Below, piece after piece: positions 8,843-18,449 of a DNA stretch of 64,000 nucleotides; the first letter of the stretch is position 1; the number at the start of each line of letters is the position of its first letter. The DNA comes from Roseiarcus sp963751165 (GTDB lineage: Bacteria; Pseudomonadota; Alphaproteobacteria; Rhizobiales; Beijerinckiaceae). A model generated the notes under the pieces. That model did not search any database. It was given only the letters and a program-made list of their open reading frames with translations, and was not told where the DNA came from. The stretch covers positions 124,001-188,000 of the forward strand of contig CAVVTP010000019.1 in NCBI GenBank assembly GCA_963751165.1. The letters are read 5' to 3'. A program made the position numbers and the translations under genes.

Positions 8843-9829
8843 TCAGCTGAGGAACACGCGCTGTTTGGTCTTCCATGACTGATAAGCCGCATCGGCCAGG
8901 ATATTGGCTTTAAGGCCGTCCTCGCCATCAGGACGAACCGGCGACCCGGACTTCACAGCATTCACAAAGGCATCGAGCTCGTTCCGGTAGGCAGCCTCAT
9001 AGCGCTCGAGAAAGAAGTTCAGGACCTTGTCGCGGACAAAGCCGTGCGCGCCGGCTACCTCCACCGTGGATTCGCTTACATTGGCCGCCTGCACCATGCC
9101 GTTTGCGCCATGCGCTTCTACGCGCTGGTCGTAGCCGTAGGTTGCCCGGCGCGAATTGGAGATCTGGGCGACCTTGCCGGACTTCGTCTCCATAATGACA
9201 ACGGCGGTGTCGATGTCGCCCGCCTCGCCGATCGCCTTGTCGACCAGGGCCGAGCCCATGGCGCTGACCGCGACCGGCTCCTCGCCCAAAATGAATCGGG
9301 CCAAGTCGAAATCGTGGATCATCATGTCTCGGAACAGGCCGCCCGAGCGAGCGACGTAGGACAAGGGCGGCGGCGAGGGATCGCGCGAGGTGATAGAGAG
9401 GATTTCCAGCGCGCCGATCGCGCCCTCTGTGACGCGCTTCTGCAACGATCCCAAGTTCGGATCGAAGCGCCGGTTGAAGCCGATCATCAGGGTCGCGTTG
9501 GTCTGCCGGACCACTTCGAGGCATTCGCGAATGCGTTTGACATCGAGGGCAATCGGCTTTTCGCAAAATATCGCCTTTTTTGCCCGCGCCGCGCGTTCGA
9601 TGAGGTCGGCGTGCGTGTCGGTCGGAGAACAGATGGCGACCGCGTCGACTTGGTTTGAGCCCAGAATCTCGTCGACCGACGCTGTTTTGGCGCCGGTCGC
9701 GGCGGCGAGCGCTTCGGCTGCGGCAGCGTCGGCGTCCGCGACCAAAGCGACCTCGCAGTCGCGCCGCGAGGCGACGTTGCCGCCGTGGATCTTACCGATA
9801 CGGCCGGCGCCGATGACCCCGAACTTCAT
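8843..9829 (-). CDS. iolG: inositol 2-dehydrogenase
   Basis: 328-residue Gfo/Idh/MocA oxidoreductase. The N-terminal Rossmann fold has GVIGAGRIGKIHGGN, the central motif CEKPIALD carries the catalytic Lys, and the DMMIHDFDLARF helix carries the Asp/His pair typical of inositol dehydrogenases. It oxidises myo-inositol with NAD to 2-keto-myo-inositol, the first step of the pathway encoded by the divergent cluster downstream of 9977. The intergenic region upstream contains stem-loops in its leader. It is intact and normal in length. Confidence 0.93.
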   Translation of the reverse strand: MKFGVIGAGRIGKIHGGNVASRRDCEVALVADADAAAAEALAAATGAKTASVDEILGSNQVDAVAICSPTDTHADLIERAARAKKAIFCEKPIALDVKRIRECLEVVRQTNATLMIGFNRRFDPNLGSLQKRVTEGAIGALEILSITSRDPSPPPLSYVARSGGLFRDMMIHDFDLARFILGEEPVAVSAMGSALVDKAIGEAGDIDTAVVIMETKSGKVAQISNSRRATYGYDQRVEAHGANGMVQAANVSESTVEVAGAHGFVRDKVLNFFLERYEAAYRNELDAFVNAVKSGSPVRPDGEDGLKANILADAAYQSWKTKQRVFLS

Positions 9830-9976
9830 GACTTCCTCCCAGGCTTCCGGGACCCCGGAATGGGGTCCGAAAAAAGAATATCCGTTCCATATTGACTTGG
9901 GAATAGAATTTTTGTTTCACTACAGTATCCGATCGTTGGCGGTTCGTCCGCCATGACCCGAGGGAGACAGACGCCC
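9830..9976. promoter_or_regulatory. divergent iol control region with palindromes
   Basis: Between iolG (minus) and the SDR gene (plus). A 7-base perfect stem (GGACCCC at 9850-9856, GGGGTCC at 9862-9868, 5-base loop) lies in the iolG leader. TTCCGG/CCGGAA overlaps it at 9845-9860. AATAT-N7-ATATT is at 9877-9893. TTGACT at 9892-9897 is a possible -35, but I see no good -10 at normal spacing. The palindromes are candidate operator sites for an inositol regulator, which is not in the window. Confidence 0.45.
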
Positions 9977-10819
9977 ATGGCCGCCAATTCAGCGTCCGAA
10001 GCCGCGCGGGAAGCCTATCGCGGCCCCGCCAATCTCGCCGGCAAGATTGCCGTGGTGACCGGCGGCACCCAAGGCCTCGGCGAGGCGACCGCGCGGCTTT
10101 TCGCCGAACGCGGGGCGGAGGGCCTGGTCATCTGCGGCCGCAACGCCGACAACGGCGCCCGGGTGGCGAAGGAGATTTCGGCGACCGGATGCCGGACAGT
10201 ATTCGTGAAAGCGGACCTGGCCAAGGTCGCCGACTGCCGCAATGTCGTCGGCGAGGCAGACAGGAGGTTCAGCCGGGTCGACATCCTGGTCAACGCCGCA
10301 GCGCTAACCGACCGCGGCAACATCTTCGACACGACCGAGGAACGCTACAACGAGATCTTTGATGTGAACGTGCGCGCGCCCTTCTTCCTCATCCAGGAAA
10401 CGGTCCGCATCATGCGGCGGGAGAAGATCGCCGGCGCAATCGTCAACATTCAGTCGATGTCGGCTCATGGCGGGCAGCCGCACATCACAGCCTATTGCGC
10501 CTCCAAGGGTGCGCTTGCGACCCTGACTCGCAACGTTGCCCACTCGCTCGTCAAGTTCCGTATTCGCGTCAACGGACTCAACATCGGGTGGATGTCGACG
10601 CCGGGCGAGGATCGAATCATGAAGACCTATCACGGCGCTCAGGACGGATGGCTCGAGGCCGCGGTGAAGACGAAGCCTTTCGGACGGCTCGTCGACCCGA
10701 AGGAGGTGGCACGCGCCTGCGCCTATCTCGCTTCAGACGAATCAGGCCTGATGACCGGCGCGAATATCGATTTCGACCAGAACGTCGTCGGCGCCGGCGA
10801 CGAGCCGATCGAGCCCTGA
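9977..10819 (+). CDS. SDR-family oxidoreductase of the inositol cluster
   Basis: 280-residue short-chain dehydrogenase/reductase. It has the cofactor motif TGGTQGLGEA, an NAAAL strand at the NNAG position, catalytic Ser in NIQSMSAHGG, and YCASK (YxxxK). ATG at 9977 follows CGAGGGAGAC; the frame is open from 9953. It is the first gene of the plus-strand operon leading into iolC, with 16 bases between its stop and the iolC start. By context it may be a second polyol or inositol dehydrogenase. The exact substrate is an inference from position. Confidence 0.88.
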   Translation: MAANSASEAAREAYRGPANLAGKIAVVTGGTQGLGEATARLFAERGAEGLVICGRNADNGARVAKEISATGCRTVFVKADLAKVADCRNVVGEADRRFSRVDILVNAAALTDRGNIFDTTEERYNEIFDVNVRAPFFLIQETVRIMRREKIAGAIVNIQSMSAHGGQPHITAYCASKGALATLTRNVAHSLVKFRIRVNGLNIGWMSTPGEDRIMKTYHGAQDGWLEAAVKTKPFGRLVDPKEVARACAYLASDESGLMTGANIDFDQNVVGAGDEPIEP

Positions 10820-10835
10820 CCGGAAAGGCCCGCCC

Positions 10836-12746
10836 GTGTCTGAGCCGCGTCTCGACATCATCACTATCGGCCGATCCTCGGTCGACCTCTATGGCGTCCA
10901 GATCGGTGGGCGTCTCGAGGATATGGCGAGTTTCTCCAAGGCGGTCGGGGGCTGCCCGACCAACATAGCGATCGGCGCGGCCCGCCTGGGCCTCAAGAGC
11001 GGCCTGATCACCCGGGTCGGCGACGAGCACATGGGCCGATTCGTCCGCGAGCAATGCGCGCGCGAAGGGGTCGACGTGTCCGGAATCCACACCGATCCGT
11101 CACGCCTGACCTCGATCGTGTTGCTTGGCGTCCGGGACGAGAAGACCTTTCCGCTCATCTTCTACCGCGACAATTGCGCCGACGGAGCGCTTGACGAAAG
11201 CGACATCGACCCGGCCTACATCGAAAGCGCCAAAGCGATCCTGGTCAGCGGCACGCACTTCGCTCGCGCCAACACGGCCGGGGCCCAACTGAAGGCGATG
11301 CGGCTCGCGCGCGCGGCCCGCCGTAGGATCGCGTTTGACATCGACTATCGCCCGAACCTCTGGGGGCTCGGCGGTCACGGCGCGGGCGAGGAGCGCTACA
11401 TCAAGTCGGGCGACGTGACGCACAGCCTCAGCGCCATCCTGCCGCAATGCGACCTCATCGTCGGCACCGAGGAGGAGATGATGATCGCGGGTGGGGCCGA
11501 CGATCCTCTCGCGGCGCTCCGGGCCGTGCGCGCGGCGACCGCGGCGACGCTCGTGCTCAAGCGCGGCCCCATGGGCTGCGTCGTGTTCCCGGGCGACATA
11601 CCGGAAAATTTGGACGAGGGGATCAAGGGACCGGGATTTCCCGTCGAGGTCTATAATGTGCTCGGCGCAGGCGACGCCTTCATGTCGGGCTTTTTGCGCG
11701 GATGGCTGTGCGACGAACCTCTCGAGACCTGTTGCGCCTTCGCCAACGCAGGGGGCGCTTTCGCAGTGTCGCGCCTCCTGTGCTCGGTCGAATATCCGAC
11801 CTGGACCGAGCTCAGCCGATTTCTCGAACACGGCTCGCCGCATCGCGCGCTGCGAAGAGACGAGACGCTGAATCACATTCATTGGGCGACGACCCGGCGG
11901 CCGGAAGCGCCGACGATCATGGCGCTGGCCATCGACCATCGCGCGCAACTCGAGAAGATCGCGGACGACGCCGGGGCGCCGCGCGAGCGCATATCGGCCT
12001 TCAAGCTGCTCGCGGTCGATGCGGCGGCGAAAGTGGCGGCGGGACGGCCAGGCTACGGGATGCTTCTTGACGGCAAATACGGCCACGAAGCCCTGTTCCG
12101 CGCTTTGGATCACGGCTTCTGGATCGCGCGGCCGGTCGAAGAGCCGGGCTCGCGTCCGCTCGATTTCGAATTCGGGGGTTCGCTTGGGGCTAAGCTTCAC
12201 GAATGGCCGATCGCCCACACGATCAAGTGCCTCTGCTTCTATCATCCCGACGACCCGCCGGAGATGAAGTCGCGGCAGGAGCGTGAGCTTCTGCGGCTGT
12301 ATGACGCCGCTCGCACGCTCGGCCGGGAGCTCTTGATCGAAATCATCGCAAGCAGGAACGGACCCGTTCGGGACAATACCACCGCCCGCGTCATCGAGCG
12401 GCTCTACGCCATAGGGATGAAGCCGGATTGGTGGAAGCTCGAAGGCCAGCCGTCGCCCACCGCATGGAGCGCCGTCGAGGTAGCGATCAAGGATGGGGAC
12501 CCATTTTGTCGCGGCGTCGTCCTCCTCGGGCTCGAAGCGCCAGAAGAGGATCTTGCGCAAGCCTTTGCCGTCGCGCGACACTGCGGCATCGTAAAAGGCT
12601 TCGCGGTCGGCCGCACGATTTTCGCCGAGCCGGCGGTGGACTGGTTCTCCGGCCGCATCGGCGATCGCGAGGCGGTCGAGCGCATGGCGGGCGCATTCGC
12701 CCGCCTGTGTGCGCTGTGGCGTGAGGCGGCGGACGAAGAGGCATGA
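10836..12746 (+). CDS. iolC: IolC kinase fused to DUF2090 aldolase-like domain
   Basis: 636-residue fusion. Residues 1 to about 325 are a PfkB/ribokinase-fold 5-dehydro-2-deoxygluconokinase: GRSSVDLYG and GGCPTNIAIGAARLG at the N-terminus, and the anion-hole and catalytic NVLGAGDAFMSGFLRG near residue 275. From about residue 345 a DUF2090 domain begins (MALAIDHRAQLEKI, LLDGKYG, WWKLEGQPS), related to the class I aldolase fold. The kinase phosphorylates 2-deoxy-5-keto-gluconate; the second domain may act in or near the aldolase step. The fusion is common in alphaproteobacteria. Start is ATG-like at 10836 after GGAAAGG. The gene is intact. Confidence 0.93.
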   Translation: MSEPRLDIITIGRSSVDLYGVQIGGRLEDMASFSKAVGGCPTNIAIGAARLGLKSGLITRVGDEHMGRFVREQCAREGVDVSGIHTDPSRLTSIVLLGVRDEKTFPLIFYRDNCADGALDESDIDPAYIESAKAILVSGTHFARANTAGAQLKAMRLARAARRRIAFDIDYRPNLWGLGGHGAGEERYIKSGDVTHSLSAILPQCDLIVGTEEEMMIAGGADDPLAALRAVRAATAATLVLKRGPMGCVVFPGDIPENLDEGIKGPGFPVEVYNVLGAGDAFMSGFLRGWLCDEPLETCCAFANAGGAFAVSRLLCSVEYPTWTELSRFLEHGSPHRALRRDETLNHIHWATTRRPEAPTIMALAIDHRAQLEKIADDAGAPRERISAFKLLAVDAAAKVAAGRPGYGMLLDGKYGHEALFRALDHGFWIARPVEEPGSRPLDFEFGGSLGAKLHEWPIAHTIKCLCFYHPDDPPEMKSRQERELLRLYDAARTLGRELLIEIIASRNGPVRDNTTARVIERLYAIGMKPDWWKLEGQPSPTAWSAVEVAIKDGDPFCRGVVLLGLEAPEEDLAQAFAVARHCGIVKGFAVGRTIFAEPAVDWFSGRIGDREAVERMAGAFARLCALWREAADEEA

Positions 12747-12818
12747 GTGCTGGCCCGCATGGGGCAGGCGTCCGCACAGCCGGCGCCGCATGCGCGACCT
12801 GTTCGAGGAACACCGAAT

Positions 12819-14667
12819 ATGAAAACAATCCGATTGACCGCGGCACAGGCGATGGCGCGCTTTCTCGCTGCCCAGAAAGTGGAGATCGAAGGGCGGAAAC
12901 AGCGCCTCTTCGAGGGGGTTTTCGCGCTTTTCGGTCACGGCAATGTCGCCGGTTTCGGCGAAGCCCTCTATGCCGATCGCGAGGCTTTGCCGACCTATCG
13001 CGCCCACAACGAACAGGCGATGGCGCATGCGGCAATCGCTTTCGCCAAGGCCTCGCGGCGCAAGCGGATGATGGCCTGTACGACCTCGATCGGCCCCGGC
13101 GCCACCAATATGGTCACGGCGGCCGCGGTCGCGCATGTCAACCGGCTTCCCGTGCTGCTGATCCCGGCCGACGTTTTCGCCAACCGCAAGCCCGATCCGG
13201 TGCTGCAGCAGGTGGAGACCTTCGGCGACGGCACGGTCAGCGCCAACGATTGTTTCCGGCCGGTGTCGCGCTATTTCGACCGGATCATTCGGCCCGAGCA
13301 GATCGTGCCGGCGCTGAACCGGGCGATCGCTGTCCTGACCGATCCCGCTGAATGCGGACCCGTAACGCTCGCCTTCTGCCAGGACGTGCAGACGGAAGCG
13401 TACGACTACCCCGAGGCGTTCTTCCACGAGCGAACGCACCGTCTGCGGCGCATCGCCCCGGACCCGCACGAGGTGCGGGTCGCCGCCGCTCTCTTAAGCG
13501 GCGCAAAGAAGCCGTTCGTCGTCTGCGGCGGCGGCGTGCTTTATTCCGAGGCCGAGCAGGAGCTGGTGGACTTCTGCGCCCGCCGTGGGATTCCGATCGG
13601 CGAGACCCAGGCCGGCAAGTCAGCCGCTCCCATCGACCATCCCTTTGCTCTGGGCGCGATCGGCGTCACCGGCACGGGCGCAGCCAACGCGCTCGCCGCG
13701 GAAGCGGACGTGATCGTCGGCGTTGGCACACGTTTTGCCGACTTCACCACCGGCTCCTGGGCTCTCTTCAGGAACTCCGACCGGCAATTCATCGGGATCA
13801 ACGTCGTGCCGTTCGACGCGGCCAAACACCGGGCGCTTCCGATCGTCGGCGACGCGCGCGTCGCGCTTGCCTCGCTCGACGCCGCCCTCGGCGAGTGGAA
13901 GGCGCCGTGCGCCTGGGCCGACCGCGCGGCCGCGGCCAAGGCCGAATGGGAGACGGTCGCCGTCCGCTACACGGCTCCGACAAACGTCTCTCTGCCGAGC
14001 GACGCCGAAGTTCTCGGCGCGCTAATGCGCGTGAGCGACAAGAGCGACGTGGTCGTCTGCGCCGCAGGCGGCCTGCCGGGAGAATTGCACAAGCTGTGGA
14101 AGCCCGGGTCGCCGCTCGGCTACCATGTCGAATACGGCTATTCCTGCATGGGCTACGAGATCGCCGGCGCGATCGGGGTCAAGATGGCGCTGCCGGACCG
14201 GCGAGGTGGTGGTGACGGTCGGCGACGGCTCCTATCTGATGTTGAACTCCGAGATCGCGACCTCGGTGATGCTCGGTAGGAAGCTGATCATCGTCGTCCT
14301 CGACAATGGCGGCTTCGCCTGCATCAACCGATTGCAAGCGGCCACCGGCGGCGCGCCATTCAACAATCTGTTGAGGGATGCGCGGCACGAGGTCCTGCCG
14401 AAGGTCGATTTCGCAGCCCACGCGCGCTCGATGGGGGCGGAGGCGGTCAAGGTCGCCTCGATCGCCGAGCTCGAGGCCGCGTTCACTGCGGCGCGGGCCG
14501 CCACGACCACCCAGGTGATCGTCATCGACACCGATCCGATCCCCTCGACCGACGCGGGCGGCTTCTGGTGGGATGTCGCCGTTCCGGCCGTGTCTGACAG
14601 AGCGGAGGTCGGCGCCGCCCGCCGGAAATATGAGAAGGCGCTGGAAAGCCAGCGGGTCGGAGACTGA
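12819..14667 (+). CDS. iolD: 3D-trihydroxycyclohexane-1,2-dione hydrolase, one frameshift
   Basis: Thiamine-diphosphate enzyme of about 615 residues that opens the ring of the diketo-inositol intermediate. ATG at 12819 (MKTIRLTAAQAMARFL) follows GAGGAA. Motifs include FGHGNVAGFGEAL, the TPP activating-Glu region HNEQAMAHAAIAFAKA, a central GETQAGKSA, and the TPP-binding GDGSYLMLNSEI region near 14225-14260. The frame changes near 14200 in a GGTGGTGGTG run: the upstream frame ends in an Arg-rich tail, while the downstream frame restores GEVVVTVGDGSYLM. Both sides match the family, so one indel is the simplest explanation. The iolE start overlaps just past the stop. Confidence 0.9.
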
Positions 14668-14668
14668 C

Positions 14669-15597
14669 ATGAGCATATGCATCGGCGCCAACCCGATCGG
14701 CTGGAGCAACGACGATCTGCAGGAGATCGGCGGCGACACGCCGCTCGAGACCTGTCTGGCCGAAGCCAGGGAAGCGGGCGTGGTCGGCATGGAGAAGGGC
14801 CACAAGCTGCCGTCCGAAGGGGTCGGCGCTGAAGGACAAGCTCGCCGAATACGGCATGACCTTCGTCGGCGGCTGGTATTCGACCGCGCTCCTCAGGCGC
14901 TCCGCCCGCGAAGAGTTCGAGGCGGCGCGGGGCCATATCGCGATGACGCAGGGCGCGGGCGCCGACGTCGTCATCGTCGCCGAGACCTCGAATGCGATCC
15001 ACGGCGATCGCGCGCGCGCCTTGTCGGAGCGCCCGCGGCTGGCCAAGAGCGACTGGCCCGGCTTCGGCGCGAAAATGACGGAGTTTGCCGAGCGCCTCGC
15101 CGGCGAGGGCCTCAAGCTCTGCTACCATCACCACATGGGCACGATCATCCAGTCGGAGCGCGACATCGACGCGTTCATGGCACATACGAAGCCGCCGGTG
15201 CGGCTGCTGCTCGATACGGGACACGCGCGCTGGGGCGGCTCCGACCCGGCGGGAACTCGCGAGCGCCTATCGCGAGCGCATCGGCCACGTGCATTGCAAG
15301 GACGTGCGCGAGACGAAAATGCGCGAATCGAATGCCGGCGACTGGAGCTTCCTCGATTCCATCCTGGGCATGGGCAAGGATCTCGGGGTCTACACCGTCC
15401 CCGGCGACGGCGTGATCGACTATGTCGAAGTGTTCCAGGCGTTGAAAGGCTATTCCGGCTGGGTCGTGCTCGAAGCCGAACAGGACCCGAAAAAAGCGCC
15501 TGCGGCGCCCTACGCTAGGAAGGGCATCGCACATTTGCACGCCGCCCTGAAGGAGGCTGGGCTCGTGCAGAGGGGGCTAGGCCCGCAGAGGGGCTAG
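14669..15597 (+). CDS. iolE: 2-keto-myo-inositol dehydratase, two frameshifts
   Basis: Xylose-isomerase-like TIM-barrel protein of about 309 residues that dehydrates 2-keto-myo-inositol. It starts MSICIGANPIGWSNDDLQE at 14669, one base after the iolD stop. The frame changes near 14820 (KLPSEG then LKDKLAEYGM) and near 15250 (GGSDPA then YRERIGHVHCKD). Metal-site segments are present: CYHHHMGT, LLLDTGHA and HVHCKDVR. The C-terminus carries a short repeat, GLVQRG then GLGPQRG. Two indels in a well-conserved gene suggest sequencing error. IolB follows after 16 bases. Confidence 0.88.
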
Positions 15598-15613
15598 GAT
15601 TGAGGAGACCGCC

Positions 15614-16417
15614 ATGGCGCAATCGAAACTGCTCGTTCATCCGGCGAAGGCCGCCGACGGCGTCGGACACCGCATCACGCCCGACAACGCCGGCTGGCGC
15701 TATGTCGGCTTCGAGACGCGGACGCTGAAGCAGGGCGCGACGTCTCCGCTCGACACCGGCGACCGGGAGGTCTGCATCGTCATCCTGTCCGGCAAGGCGA
15801 GGGTGACGGCCGAAGGCTTCGATTCGGGCGTGATCGGCGAGCGGGCGAGCGTGTTCGACGGGCTTCCCTGGTCGGCCTATCTGCCGCCCCACAGCAAGGC
15901 CACGATCGAAGCGGCAGTCGACTGCGAGCTCGCGCTTTGCTCGGCTCCGGCGGTGGGCCGCCTGAAGGCGAGGGTGATCAAGCCGGGCGAAGTCGGCACG
16001 CTGACCCGCGGCTCGGGCTCCAATGCGCGGCACGTCCGCAATATCGTGCCGGAGGACGCCGAGGCCGAGAGCCTGCTCGTCGTCGAGGTTATTACCCCGG
16101 GCGGCAACTGGTCGAGCTATCCGCCGCACAAGCACGACCGCGACGCGCTGCCGGACGAGTCCTACCTCGAGGAGACCTACTACCACCGCCTCAGGCCGCC
16201 GCAGGGTTTCGCGTTCCAGCGCGTCTACACCGACGACCGCTCGCTCGACGAGACGTTGACGGTTGCGGACGGCGACGTTGTGCTGGTGCCGAGGGGCTAT
16301 CACCCGGTCGGCGCGCCGCACGGTTACGACCTCTATTACCTCAACGTGATGGCGGGGCCGAAGCGCGTCTGGCGGTTCCACAACGACCCGGCGCACGAGT
16401 GGCTGATGAAGGCCTGA
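15614..16417 (+). CDS. iolB: 5-deoxy-glucuronate isomerase
   Basis: 267-residue cupin-fold KduI/IolB isomerase that converts 5-deoxy-glucuronate to 2-deoxy-5-keto-gluconate. Signatures are GWRYVGFET, PGGNWSSYPPHKHD with metal-binding His, YLEETYYHRLRPPQGF, and GYHPVGAPHGYDLYYLNVMAG near the end (GYHPVGAPHGYDLYYLN). It is the last recognisable gene of the iol operon. ATG at 15614 follows GAGGAGACC. It is intact and of usual length. Confidence 0.95.
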   Translation: MAQSKLLVHPAKAADGVGHRITPDNAGWRYVGFETRTLKQGATSPLDTGDREVCIVILSGKARVTAEGFDSGVIGERASVFDGLPWSAYLPPHSKATIEAAVDCELALCSAPAVGRLKARVIKPGEVGTLTRGSGSNARHVRNIVPEDAEAESLLVVEVITPGGNWSSYPPHKHDRDALPDESYLEETYYHRLRPPQGFAFQRVYTDDRSLDETLTVADGDVVLVPRGYHPVGAPHGYDLYYLNVMAGPKRVWRFHNDPAHEWLMKA

Positions 16418-16559
16418 GGTCGAGACTTCCAAGACGCGCCTCGCAGGTGCTCCGCGATCGCCGGCGGGGCCTGCTCTCAGGTCCGTTCCGGGATCTCGGC
16501 CGTAGGTGCGTTCGTTTGGCAGCGCACGAACGATTCCAAAGCTTTAGGTGCGAAAAAAA

Positions 16560-17645
16560 GGTAACTTGAACGAGAGCTTCGATCTCATTAAGAAAGCGAC
16601 GCCTGAAGGTCGGACCTCGATGCGCCGCCACTTGCTCCGGGCCAGGTTCGCCGTGAAGGCGGCGGTCCTCGGTCGTCGACTGAAACAGACGAAACGCTGC
16701 TCGAGGATCTCAAACGCCTCGTCGAGCCGGTGACGCTGGGCGACCCGGGCCGCCCGCTGCTGTGGGTGTCAAAGAGCCTCGATAAGCTGGCGGCTGCGCT
16801 TGTCGCGATGGGCCACTCGATCAGCCCCAACAGCGTGCGCAAGCTGCTAACCGAGGTCGGTTTCTCACGGCAGGTCGACCGGAAAGCCGACGCGGGCTCC
16901 AGCCCCCCCGATCGCAATGCCCAGTTCGAATACATCAACGCCGAAGTGCTTGTGGCTCAGGCGGCTGGCCAGCCCGTCATTTCCGTCGATACGAAGAAAA
17001 AGGAACTGGTCGGCAATTACCGCAACGCCGGCAGCGACTGGCTGCCGAAGGGTGATCCCAAACGCGTGAAAGTGCACGACTTCGAGGACAAGAAGCTTGG
17101 CAATGTCGCGCCCTACGGCGTTTATGACATTGCCGCTGATGCGGGATGGGTCAGCCTCGGCATCACCTGCGACACGGCCGAGTTCGTGGTTGCCTCTATT
17201 GGCACTTGGCTCGAAAGGATCGGCCCGGCGCGCTATCCGAAGGCAGGCGAGTTGATGATCACGGCGATTGCGGCGGCTCGAACGGCTCACGTGTGCGGCT
17301 CTGGAAAGTCGAGTTGCAGAAGCTTGCGGACGAGACCGGCCTCACGATCAGGGTCCGGCACTATCCGCCGGGCACATCGAAATGGAACAAGATCGAGCAC
17401 CGCCTGTTCTGCCGCATCACGCAGAATTGGCGCGGTCGGCCGCTCACAGACCACGCCACCATCATCGAGCTCATCGCGGCGACAACCACCAAGACCAGGC
17501 TCAAAGTTGAGAGCGCCCTCGATACGAGGGTCTACGAGAAAGGCATCAAGGTCACCAACGCCGAGATGAAACGTCTCGACATCCGTGGCGACGCGTTCCA
17601 TCCCGAATGGAATTACTCGGTTGTTCCCCGGAAACCAAAATTTGT
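16560..17645 (+). pseudogene. ISAzo13-family transposase, broken
   Basis: Fragments in three frames join into an ISAzo13-type DDE transposase. First is TDETLLEDLKRLVEP at about 16685-16730, then LGDPGRPLLWVSKSLDKLA, HSISPNSVRKLL, DRNAQFEYINAEV and PVISVDTKKKELVGNY (first catalytic Asp). After a frame change near 17275 come GGSNGSRVRLWK, PPGTSKWNKIEHRLF with the catalytic Glu, ITQNWRGRPL and HPEWNYSVVP. The N-terminus is broken near 16680-16730 and its own stop is not evident. No clean terminal repeats were found. Sequence is otherwise well kept, so this insertion is younger than the surrounding relics. Confidence 0.85.
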
Positions 17646-17955
17646 AGTGTTTATCCTTGCGCGAGTCCTAACAGCCGCTCATGCCGCGAAGATCGAGCCC
17701 CTCGACAACCTCCACGACAAATCGCGCGAGATGTGTCTCGGTAAGCCATTCGTCAACCGAGGGAGGCGGCAAGAACCCCCGTCCCGCGATCGATCGCCCC
17801 AAAATTGCTCATCAAAAGAGCCCGCCGCCCTGCGCGAATCAACGCTTGATTCTGGCGCAGTCGCAGACGCAATATTAAGTCCGACAGGCTGCCAAAGGGG
17901 ATTCCCGCCCGTGCCGAAGGCAACTCGTAAGGACGCTCCTGTTCCGGCCGCGTGA
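17646..17955. other. non-coding or scrambled stretch after ISAzo13 relic
   Basis: About 300 bases between the transposase homology and the EAL relic. Open frames read through from both neighbours but show no family resemblance. I see no gene here. Confidence 0.4.
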
Positions 17956-17984
17956 AGGAATGCGCCGTCGGAACCGGCGAACTT

Positions 17985-18240
17985 GCTAAGCCCATTCCCA
18001 AGGAACATTTCCAGCTTGTCGGGCGGCATCGGCTTACTCAAAAGACATCCTTGGACCTCGCCGCAGTTGTTCTCCCGCAGGAACGCGACCTGCTCGGCGG
18101 TCTCGCCCCCTTCCGCGATTACCCTGAGAATGACTTTTACCCGACCGAAATCACGGCCGTCGCCACTGCCATCTCGTCCTCAGCGTCAGGCACCCCCTGA
18201 TGAAGGCCTTGTCGATCTTCAGCCGCACGCGTCGGTGGAA
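17985..18240 (-). pseudogene. EAL-domain (cyclic-di-GMP phosphodiesterase) C-terminal relic
   Basis: On the minus strand three frames chain into the last third of an EAL domain: VRLKIDKAFIRG at about 18195-18235, VPDAEDEMAVATAVISVG, RVIAEGGETAEQVAFLREN (as RVIAEGGETAEQ, VAFLRENN) and CGEVQGCLLSKPMPPDKLE ending near 18000. These match the conserved KIDRSFI, VVAEGVET and VQGYL blocks of EAL phosphodiesterases. The catalytic EVL/EAL motif and the first two thirds are absent, and at least two frameshifts occur. It cannot encode an enzyme. Confidence 0.75.
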
Positions 18241-18244
18241 GCGC

Positions 18245-18449
18245 TCATCTGCTGGATCACCACGCGGCTCAGCGCGACGAGCCGCGGCTGCACCAGCCGC
18301 AGCGCGCAGCCCATGTTGTCGGCGACGCTCATGTGCGGACAGAGCGCTGGAACACCATGGCGAGACCGCGCGCATCCGGCGGTACAACATTAACGCCGAT
18401 GCCGTCGATCAAGACGTGGGTGTACGTGATCTCCCCCGAGCCCTGGCGA
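18245..18449 (-). pseudogene. sugar ABC-transporter ATPase fragment
   Basis: Minus-strand segment reading SGEI, VLIDGIGVNVVPPDARGLAMVFQ, given as VLIDGIGVNVVPP and DARGLAMVFQ, then after one frame change HMSVADNMGCALRL. This matches the Q-loop neighbourhood of MsmK/UgpC-type sugar ABC ATPases (IDG, VPP, RGIAMVFQ, HMSVADNM). Walker A, signature and Walker B motifs are all missing. It lies directly downstream of the WD40 gene and upstream of the EAL relic, so this patch is a patchwork of unrelated fragments. Confidence 0.65.

Noticed and set aside
11100..13469. Very long minus-strand open frame opposite iolC and iolD
   Set aside because: An Arg-rich shadow of real coding sequence in GC-rich DNA; no family resemblance.
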